Position numbers and translations under genes: made by a program. A DNA stretch of 64,000 nt from Leptodontidium sp. MPI-SDFR-AT-0119 (lineage: Eukaryota; Ascomycota; Leotiomycetes; Helotiales; Leptodontidiaceae): assembly GCA_020726505.1 (NCBI GenBank), contig JAHLEZ010000009.1, positions 558,001-622,000 on the forward strand, written 5' to 3'. Numbering within the stretch: the first letter of the stretch is position 1; every line of letters starts with the position of its first letter. The notes beneath the pieces were generated by a model, which made no database searches, was not told the DNA's origin, and saw only the letters and a list, made by a program, of their open reading frames with translations. Positions 56,304-64,000 of the stretch are shown in pieces.

Positions 56304-56632
56304 ATCGGCGTCGTCTATAGCAGATTACTCTATTAAAGGAGGGACGACTTTCGGCTTGACTTGACGAGTTAGAGGGAGAGGTCCGGCGAAGAGGGGTTGT
56401 CGACTTCGTCGTGTAGAGGCGAAAGTCGGAGAAGAAAAGGAGGGTATTAGTAGCGGGGTAAATGTTGACTCCGCTATTAATAGTGGTTTAAATGTTACTA
56501 TTCGTCAAGCTACAAGGCTTAGTATAGGCCTTTCCTATATTTAAGCTTCTAAGTCGTGACTACTTACAAGAGAATTAAGGGGTAGAGGATATTTACTGTC
56601 TTCCTAGACGAGTTAAAAAGAGTTATAGATAA

Positions 56633-56879
56633 TGTGACGATTGCCCTAAAAAGACAGTAATCACGTGTAACTGACGCCTCATATATTAACACAAGACATA
56701 TAACGATACTAAGTATTAACTTAGAATCTATAACTATAGAGTAAAGAAGGTAAGGAGAGAAGAAGTTTATATATAAAAGATAGGTATACCTAGTACTATA
56801 GTAATCTCGGTACGTCCCGATCGGGAAGTACTAAGTGGAGCCGGTGGAAATAAGGCTCTAGGCATCGCCGATCGTCACA
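56633..56879 (-). repeat. 5' LTR of second gypsy
   Basis: 247 bases, aligned with 49794-50040. Confidence 0.9.
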
Positions 56880-57931
56880 TTAACGATATTAATCCAAAAG
56901 TAGCCATAGATACCTATGCTTCCGCACAATTAAGTACTTCTTGTCGCTCTAAATTAAGACATTGCGCAGGTTATTATACTGCGTATTTAGCGTATCTAGC
57001 TATTATAAGCAAACTAAAAATAGGATATTTACATTTATAATTTAGAAGTTTATTTCTTTAGCTAGAGTATTAACTGTAGTAACCCCTAGGGACGACCGCG
57101 AACTGGCACTAAATGTGATCCAGCTTTAGCCCGCTTAATTAATATTAAACTTAATATCTTAAATTCACTACAAAGCTTGTAATTAGTTAATTCCTCCCGT
57201 ATTTTTATTAAATACCCCTATATTAATTAATAAGCCTTAAAAGAATCTGTTTGTTTATTACGTTGTGTAGGCCTTACTATGGGCGGGTCTCTTAATTTTG
57301 CTTTCTAAGATGTGAGTAGCCTTCTTCTCCTTAAGTTACTTTATAACTTCTCGTGTATTATGTTATACTTTACTTATTATAAATATAGTCGTGAAGTTTA
57401 TAGTATTATTATTATCGCCGTCGTCGAAACTCTCTAAAGAATCGTTAATATCTATTAAAGTGTTTAAATCCGCATCCTCGTAACCCTCTAAATAATACCT
57501 AGATATAATTTAGTTTTAGTTCGAATTGGGATCGATTCCTTTAATATAAGTTAAGTAGCTTTTAAAAGTCTTATTCGTGGCTTTTACTTCTTCGGCCTTA
57601 CGCGCAGCGAAGTATCTCGCCTTAGATACTACCTACTCTTCGTTAAAGTAGCAACTACTATAATAATCCGTTTTCTTATAAATAATATAACCTATATAAC
57701 TTAGCCTAGGCTAGAATTTATTCCCACGTTTATTTTTACTTAAAAATTAATTTTATAATTAGAGTAATAAGTCGCCTTATTTACAATATAAGATCGGTGG
57801 CGATTCGGATTAGATTTAAAGTGTTTGCCCACCCTCGATCCCGAGTTATGAGTTACTTTAACGCTAATGGCGGCGCAGAGACTATTTATTAATATAAGGA
57901 AAGTAAGAGGTGCTTTAAATAAGGCCATTTT

Positions 57932-58282
57932 GTCAGTGCAGTACCGGTTCATGTACCACGCCGCATATGTGAATATATTCCAATGAGAGTATAGTGACAG
58001 AGTAATAAATGTGGTGGTTCAAAAATCTGTGTATTTCTAAGAGAGTGCGAAGAGAGCCAGACTATATACTACGAAACCCCACCGAATGGGCTCCAAAACC
58101 ATTCCGGCTAGGCTCTGACCCCTGACTTTGACCCGCACCCCCTTTTCCAGCCTAAAGTATTGTCGTACAGGAATCACGTGCTTGCTTAGGAATAAGGGTT
58201 ATATACCGTAATCTGCAGTTTGACAACTGCAGGCCTGTTTTTGTACCACAAGTATGCTCATGTTGGGACCTGTGGACCAACA
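57932..58282 (-). mobile_element. copia LTR in reverse, split by a 90-base TRIM solo LTR
   Basis: Without the inserted 90 bases plus 5-base duplication it is 256 bases and matches 6771-7017 closely (TGTCAGTGCAGTACCGG...CCAACA). It adjoins the reverse copia interior at a position equivalent to 31445, so leader and early gag are lost. Flanks CATTT and CATAG agree only partly. It is much less mutated than the copia interior beside it, so it may be an independent solo LTR rather than the 5' LTR of that copy. Confidence 0.85.
58161..58250. mobile_element. Solo 90-base TRIM LTR
   Basis: TGTCGTACAGG...GTACCACA, flanked by AGTAT on both sides (58156-58160, 58251-58255). Reverse complement of the LTRs at 48364 and 48851 and apparently the least mutated copy, with the CTGCAGTT/AACTGCAG hairpin intact. 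Confidence 0.92.
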
Positions 58283-58429
58283 CATAGTCTAAGGCTAATC
58301 CTAGGTATTTAGCAACTTTAATTAATGAGAAGCATCGCCATACTTCACGAGTTTCTTAAAGTCCTAGTTCCTTCGCTTTCTCCGGCCTAGCACCAGGCGG
58401 CGAGCCTAAGTTGGGAAATCTGGGAGAGA

Positions 58430-58640
58430 AGCGTAGGCGCTAAAATACGCATATAAAGATTAGCAGCGATACCTACTATTTCATAAATACCGATAACACT
58501 TGCGATACAAGCGACGAGGACCCACGACCTGCAAAGCGACGAAAGCTACGCTTAGCGCCTGCCGTGATTGCGCCTCTCTACTTCGTTAGTTTCCGCCCCT
58601 CGTGTCGCATTCGACCACTAGCCTCTAGATCTCATTGCGC
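58430..58640 (+). pseudogene. Remnant of a second copy of the Myb-type gene
   Basis: Parallel to 26292-26470: GCGATACAAGCGACGAGGAC against GCGATACAGGCGGCGAGGAC, and GCGCCTGCCGTGATT against GCGCCTGCCGTAATT. RIP-like changes are frequent and no long frame remains. The rest of 58283-58924 shows no other recognisable gene. Confidence 0.6.
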
Positions 58641-58924
58641 TGCTGAGCGCTTCCGAAGCCGAAGTCGGTTACGGTAATCGTGCTAAAATACAAAGCTAGA
58701 CGCGGGACTTTTCGATAGCCTAGAGAATACCGTCGCCTTGATAACTCCGGGCCCTCTTAGTACCGATAGGTGGCATGATATTAATGACTTTCCTGGGACG
58801 ATTCGCGGTTACGGCGCTTTAAACAAGGAGCTTCGACGTCTAATTGTAACGTTCCTGGTTCTGACTGGTACGCGGCGTACAGGCTCGTCGGTTGGTATCA
58901 GCTAGGAAGTAAGGTCACGAGAGG

Positions 58925-59123
58925 TGTGGTTCTCAATTGGAATTAAGACGTTACAAGCAATGGTTAAACTGCTATATGAATTTGAGCACGAAGCTCTACT
59001 ACCTAGGAAATTACTCTGTTTATATACAACTTCGTATCATTGGACCTCGCTGGACCTCTGGCGGTCCTGGACCGACAGCGGTTCCAGCGGTCCATCACGT
59101 GATCCCTGATCCTGTGATTCACA
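58925..59123. repeat. Possible degraded gypsy-type solo LTR
   Basis: Starts TGTGGTTCTC and ends TGATTCACA. The interior has GCAATGGTT, GAGCACGAAGC and TTTATATACAAC, comparable in order with the solo LTR at 47847-47993. No target duplication is seen, so uncertain. Confidence 0.35.
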
Positions 59124-61246
59124 CCCTTCGAGGACGCTAAAGTTGCAGTGCAAAAGTGGGACAACTGTCACTTTGCAGTCAGGCTGCCGAGCCTCAGGGC
59201 CAAGACGCACGTGATCTCTCAGATCGCGACACTAATCTCATGCGCCTTTATGCTTTCTTTTTCCGTGCCTTGAGCGAGCCGGTAACCATAGCAAAAGGTA
59301 AAAGAAGATGTGGTAGCGGTGATAATAATCGGAATAGTTAGCGATACTTATTTATCTAATAAAAAGAATAAAGCTTAGGGCTAGCCTATTATAATTTATC
59401 TCTAAAGCTAAGCCAGGACAAGTTGTGAAGCTATAACGATAGTTGCAGCGACGAGCTTAACAACAATCCCAAATCGAACGATAATAATACTTTACTTAAC
59501 CTTAAATAAGTCGCCTACAACGAATAAGCAACCACTATTCCAATCGGCCATGACGGCTTAGACTAACGCCTTCCTCGATGGCCTGCAGAGACGGCACCTC
59601 TACAGACCGCATCTAAGGCCCCTTGAAACCCTCTAATACAAATCCGTACCACGATCTACTGTATCGATCGTTCCATTATCGAGTTCAATAATGTCGCTGA
59701 TCTCAGTCGCAGGCAACTCTGTTGCACAACAAGCTGAGGGATGAAGGGATGGACCAGGTCGTCGCTGAGATTCGAGAACTGCAGGGTGTCTCTCACATCT
59801 AATGGTGTAAAGAGCATGAAGCAGGACAGCTGGGTCTGTTTACTGTGGGGTGATTCGGAGAAGGATCTGCGCCAGGTCCTCACGACTGGAGATCAGATCA
59901 AGCACACAATCGTGCTGATCGTAAAATAAGGTATGGTGAGTTGTTCAATCTCCCTTTTTGAAAGTCCTGTTGCTAATAGATATAGATATACCTCTATCAT
60001 CCCGCCTGGCTCATTTCACAGTCAGTTAGATGACGACGTCAAGATTCCCGATGCAGCACACCTCCCCAGCGACCATCCTCCCACTCTTCTTCTTCCTCCT
60101 ACCTCGAAACTAATCGCTGCATTCGACGTGAAGCCTCCGACGTGAAGCGTCCATGATGCCATGGTTTTATACCCGCTCGGTCTACAACATGGCTATGTAT
60201 CAACAAACGGCAGCCTCTGTCCCCGTCCTTATCCTCGTTGTTCTCAGGAATCGTGGGGAAGCCTACATCTCCACATCAGGGTCGGCTGGCGACCAGAGCT
60301 CGCAGAGGTTGTCGATGGCTGCTCAGCGAGCTCAAGAGAGACTGTGGTGGACGATGCGGTCGAAGAGGACACCGGATTATCCTGCTCTATAAAGGCGATG
60401 CTAGCACGTCAAGAGATCACGCTCTCTTCTGGTGAGGGAACACCAGTACGACTCCTTTCGGGATCAGGCTCTGATGCAGGGGAGATCGGGTTCGAGAGGC
60501 CAAGAGCTGGAGCCAAATAGACGGCAGTGCGAATCTCCTCGTTCTCGGTCCAGCTCGAAAGTATTAAGTGATTGCATAATGTGTGCATCATGATGAAATT
60601 TAACATGATCCCGCCGCAAGTCGAACAGGCTTCTTCCCGCAAGTGGACCTGCTTGCCCGGATTATTCAACGGAATTGAGGACAGGAGGAAGAGGTGCTGT
60701 GCATGGTTCGCAGGAGATGGGACAATAAATAATAGGTTATAAATACGTACAGCTATATGGAAATGAATCTACCAACCTACATGACCTGACTACTCGAGAG
60801 ACCCAGCTGGCTCCTCTATATGTCTCAGCGAGTTTTCAGGAACCGTATTGTGAACGAATCCCAAGTAGTGCAGCACGCCATCCATCCCTTTGCTCATGAT
60901 TTCGCGGATCTCCCAATCTTGGAATTCTTCAAGTGGCGAGAGCTAGAAGCTGGGGTGGTCACACCCCCTCATACTGGTAAGATTCCTGACGACGCTCTAT
61001 CGCTAGCTTAGTCAGCTTTCCGCCTCACTCCCAAAACCTCCGCTCCTTAAATCTTTGGATTTTTGTCCTGCATGTTTCTCAATCAACCACAACTTTTTTA
61101 CACGAAAAAGGGGGCCATTCCAGTACACAGTCACTCTTACATTGAGGTGATTACACCAGTAGCTCTTCTATCAAACTCTACGAGCAAGCTGAACGGAGAG
61201 CGTTTGCTAACTATCAAGCAAAACAGGCCACGCGTTCTCGCTAGAG
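59124..61246. other. No gene recognised
   Basis: Several frames of 60-119 codons on both strands (for example 60161-60520 plus, 60409-60669 minus, 59656-59883 minus) have mixed composition but no motif I recognise. They overlap each other, so coding assignment is not supportable. 59340-59640 is more AT-rich and looks RIP-affected. Confidence 0.5.
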
Positions 61247-61427
61247 ATGGAGGTGCTTGAGAGAGGGGAGAGCTTTGAAGAGATAAATGGGGATTTCAAA
61301 TACGCCCACACCCTAATCGTTTACCGCGTTGGCGATGACGTCTACCATGAGATCACGAAATCACGATGTCGATTCGCCGCTGAAGTCAAGCTCGAAGAAC
61401 TTTCAAACGTGGTCTTGATACCTACTA
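61247..61427 (+). pseudogene. Fungal protein kinase gene, 5' part before Fot1 insertion
   Basis: MEVLERGESFEEINGDFKYA, then HTLIVYRVGDDVYHEI and CRFAAEVKLEELSNVVLIPT. The frame is broken by a Fot1-like element at 61428. Removing the element and one TA joins it in frame to the kinase portion at 63263. Confidence 0.6.
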
Positions 61428-63260
61428 ACGTCTCACCCCCCCCTTTGGCCCACCCCCGCCTTTGGCCTACCTCGCTTAATTCTAACACTTCTTATTCAAG
61501 ACTTAATAACTCTATTTTGCTTCAACTTTTATATAAGATATTGTAGAGTCTGATTCTCCTCTTGATTCTGATTCTTTAGGTTCAATCTGGCGCTCCTTAG
61601 CTGTAATTTGAGCCTCTTTAATAGCACGGATTGTCGTAAACTTGGAATTTGGACTAGTCTGAACCTTCCTCTTTTTCTTTGGCCTTAAGTGCTTTAATCT
61701 CTCTTCTAGCTCTTTAATCTTTATATTTGCCTTCCTTAATTCGTACTCCTTTTCGTCAATCCCTTTTATAACTTTCTTAAAAAGTAAACGTTACGTCGGA
61801 AGTTAGTCATGTGACCTGCTTACTAGAGTGTGAATCTGTAAGTATAGATCTTTCCGCGCCTTTAGAGTCTGTAACTTAATTAAAGTATTAGAAACCTTTA
61901 AAGGTAGTATCGGCGTATCTTGAGGCTTTAGGAGCGTTAGATCTGTCGATTTATTACTGTTTTCTAATAGTAAAGGGCTTATTAGTGGCTTGGCAATAGA
62001 TACCGGCCATAAACTTGTAGTTTTCCACCTTGATTTAATATTAGAAGGTGTAACACTTTCTTGATGTGCCTTCTAATAGTAAATGAGAAAGTTGCGCTTA
62101 CTAATTAGTGTAGAATCGATTAGAGAACTTAACCTTTGTAGCTCTTTCTAATAAGCACGCTTGAGTGAGGAGAAAACTGTTAAATCGAGAGGTTGTAAGA
62201 CGTGTGACGTATATATAGGTAAGAATAAGAGGTAGATATTATGCTCGAGGCACTTCTAAAGGAATTCTGTAGTCTCGTGGCTCCTATGGCCGTCTAGAAT
62301 GAGGAGTCTTGCTAAATGATTACGTGGTTACGTTTAAGGGATAAACACCTTTTTTAGCCACTCTAAAGCCGTAGTATCGGTAGTCCACCCATTTTTAGTG
62401 GCTGTGAAGTGCCAATTGTTGAATATTTCTAATTGAGATAGAAACTATTGTTGTTACACCGACTTTCCCTTGTAAATTACTAGTAGTTGTGTCGAAACTC
62501 TAGTTATAGAGATATACTTAATGATTGTCGTCTAAGCACGTGAACCTAGCTGTTTTGCTTAAACCTTACGTATTTCGACACTCCTTATAATATATCTATT
62601 TAAACTATAACCTTTTATAATACTGGCTTCGTTTATATTCTATTATTGATTGGCTGGAATAGCTTTAATTGCCGGAATATCTAGTTTTTGGAACTAAGGC
62701 CGTATAACTTTAGACCGAGCGTAATTAACACGTATAGAATCGACATATATCTACCTCTTGGTCTTAAGAACAGGATTACGAGCTAAAAATCGAGTCATCT
62801 AGTGTTTTCCGAGTAGTTTATAGTCCCCTTAAAGAGCTAGAAGCCTCTCTCCAAAAACCTGAATCTATACGTGTGTAATTCTATGGCCAAGAGCCTCTTG
62901 ATTCAAAATCCAATTAGTTAATCGTTCCTTTATAACTGTAAGTAGTCTTTGCAAGTGACTAGTAGCCTCTTGACGTGGTTGAGTCGTGGTGTTGTAGTGA
63001 CGGAGTGTAAACCTCGGAATACCTTACTCAAGGGATGCCCTTCGTACTGACTTGCTATTTGTGATCTCCTCAAGCGCACATATAATATTATACTCAGTAT
63101 ATTGAGGCTTCATGATCGAAACAATTCACATTCCAAATTTTAGACAAATCGATTAAAGAATGAGGATATAATTAATTATTGAAGTTGAGAGGTATAAGTA
63201 GCGGTGAGTTAAGCGAGGTGGGCCAAAGGCGGGGGTGGGCCAAAGGGGGGGGTGAGACGT
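61428..63260 (-). mobile_element. Second Fot1/pogo-type transposon (1833 bases), RIP-mutated
   Basis: TA duplications (61426-61427, 63261-63262). Inverted ends of about 50 bases with the repeated CTTTGGCCCACCCC block. Transposase on the minus strand starts near 63112 (MKPQYTEYN..., then KSVRRASLE, ATSHLQRL, LTNWILNQEALG) and has many stops. Same superfamily as 14289-16293 but with different terminal sequence (GGCCCACC instead of GGACCACC). Confidence 0.9.
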
Positions 63261-63262
63261 TA

Positions 63263-63912
63263 CGACCTATTGCCCGCTCTTCCCGTTAAATTACACATGA
63301 GCTCCGGATCCGTTACCACCCAACTGCTATATCAAGCGTCCGCATCTTCTCTCTTACGATCGGATCCACGATACTGCCAACGCATCGTCGATAAGTGAGC
63401 GAGTTCTCAAAGAAGTCGAAGTTTGTGAAATTCTTAAATTACATTCACATCCAAGCATTGCTTAATATCTCGGTTGTTAGGTCCGTAATGGGCGGATTAC
63501 CGGAATCTGTTTTACCAAATACAGCGATACCCTAATGCATAGAGTCAACCCTAAGAGTCGAATGAAACGTGCTTTCATATATGACGGTCGAGCTTTGAAG
63601 AACCCCGATGATTGCTTGTATAGGGTTAAAAGGGGTATTCGACATTTGCACTCCTTAGGTCTCGTTCATAGCGATATCAATCCTTCCAATATTATGTTCC
63701 ATGAGGATACGGATGAGGAGGATACACTAGTTATAATAGATTTTGATTCTTGTCAGCCTGTCGGAGAAAGTTTGGAAGGAGTTGGGCGGACATTCGAGTG
63801 GTACGATGAGAGCGCTCAACATTCCTTACCAAGTAATAATTTAAATGCACTAGACGAGATTCGAGAGTGGTTAAGGAATAGTGGCACCAAGCATTTCAAG
63901 TTTAAGGATTGA
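63263..63912 (+). pseudogene. Fungal protein kinase gene, catalytic part, three nonsense codons
   Basis: Frame from the Fot1 junction: PLPPNCYIKRPHLLSYDRI, then CEILKLHSHPSIA and ICFTKYSDTLM. The catalytic core is at 63535-63912: IRHLHSLGLVHSDINPSNIM (catalytic loop HSDINPSN with Asp and Asn) and LVIIDFDSCQPVG (DFD in place of DFG). Three stops (near 63297, 63463 and 63478) would revert to Arg or Gln by T-to-C, that is C-to-T changes. The downstream 375 bases are intact, ending FKFKD. It resembles small, possibly cytosolic, fungal Ser/Thr kinase-like proteins. Non-functional as it stands. Confidence 0.72.
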
Positions 63913-64000
63913 TAGGAAGGAGAGAAAGACTAAAATCTCACGCAGCTTGTTCTCATTCAAAGTTTTCATTCTGACGTTAATTTATATTAATTGTTTAATA

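Larger units (their letters stand above)
49794..56879 (-). mobile_element. Complete second-family Ty3/gypsy retrotransposon (7086 bases), minus strand
   Basis: Two 247-base LTRs (49794-50040 and 56633-56879; TGTGACG...CGTCACA) and duplication TTAAC on both sides (49789-49793, 56880-56884). On the minus strand: gag about 56330-55000, protease region about 54850-54600, RT about 53350-52300, RNase H about 52300-51800, integrase about 51300-50300. The polypurine tract (complement of CTACCCCCCCTCTTAAAAAA) adjoins the LTR at 50041. It interrupts the integrase region of the reverse copia and itself carries a 162-base solo LTR in RT. RIP-mutated. Confidence 0.92.
48136..57931 (-). mobile_element. Partial copia element in reverse orientation, host to several insertions
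   Basis: Reverse-complement segments 57931-56885, 49793-49391, 49211-48941 and 48363-48136 align in order with 31445-33383 of the complete copia (gag end through integrase). Only this part is present; RT, RNase H and the 3' LTR are missing on the left and about 1.65 kb of leader and gag on the right. It is interrupted by the 7.1-kb second gypsy, a 174-base solo LTR and a 577-base TRIM-like element. Very strongly RIP-mutated. The minus-strand frame 57740-57952 (KAPLTFLILINSL) is a piece of its gag. Confidence 0.85.

Noticed and set aside
58924..59140. Two overlapping plus-strand ORFs of 61 and 67 codons
   Set aside because: They cover a probable degraded LTR and have no motif.
60153..60669. 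Overlapping ORFs of 65-119 codons on both strands
   Set aside because: Mutually overlapping frames without any family motif; I could not decide a coding strand.

Overview
The window reads as a transposon-rich, repeat-induced-mutated block of a filamentous ascomycete (Pezizomycotina) genome. The basis is: short GT..AG introns of about 50-60 bases, HET, NACHT-WD40 and ankyrin/STAND-type genes, C2H2 and aminoglycoside-phosphotransferase-like fungal families, Fot1/pogo, Tad-type LINE, Ty1/copia and Ty3/gypsy elements, and a strong excess of C-to-T/G-to-A decay (TpA-rich, nonsense codons at former Trp, Gln and Arg codons) in repeated DNA, the signature of RIP. The species cannot be named from the sequence.

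Layout. 1-6.75 kb: 3' part of a NACHT-WD40 (NWD) receptor gene whose near-identical WD40 repeats are split by a 3.14-kb Tc1/IS630-type transposon. That transposon has two intact genes, a DD34E transposase and an unknown 430-residue Cys/His-containing protein, plus a nested MITE. 6.77-7.02 kb: a solo copia LTR with perfect target duplication. 8.2-14.0 kb: decayed host genes (charged fragment, APH-type kinase with three nonsense codons, acidic unknown protein, protein-kinase fragment) and an intact tandem-retropepsin ORF. 14.2-17.4 kb: a C2H2 zinc-finger gene broken by a RIP-mutated Fot1/pogo element, itself carrying a solo LTR. 18.25-20.2 kb: an intact two-exon HET-domain gene, the best preserved host gene. 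20.9-26.2 kb: a decayed ankyrin/STAND-N-terminal gene, split by a 5'-truncated LINE, and copies of a short inverted-repeat element. 26.3-27.0 kb: a broken Myb/SANT-type gene.

27.5-58.3 kb is a nested retroelement cluster. An outer gypsy element (27.77-47.61 kb) is interrupted first by a complete 7.5-kb copia element and then, inside its reverse transcriptase, by a complete 6.6-kb gypsy of the same family. To its right lies a reverse-oriented partial copia element holding a 577-base TRIM-like element with 90-base LTRs and a tRNA-like core, a 174-base solo LTR, and a complete 7.1-kb second gypsy, which carries its own solo LTR. Target-site duplications of 5 bases were found for seven of these insertions. 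58.3-64 kb: remnants including a second copy of the Myb-type gene and a protein-kinase pseudogene split by a second Fot1/pogo element.

How the parts relate: the host genes that can be recognised are mostly of the fungal recognition/allorecognition type (NWD, HET, ankyrin-STAND) or protein kinases, and nearly every one has been hit by a transposon. In three cases (NWD, zinc finger, kinase) removing the element plus one TA restores the reading frame exactly, so the elements landed in once-functional exons. The recent elements (Tc1-type, 90-base and 162-base LTRs) look unmutated while older multicopy ones are saturated with RIP-like changes.
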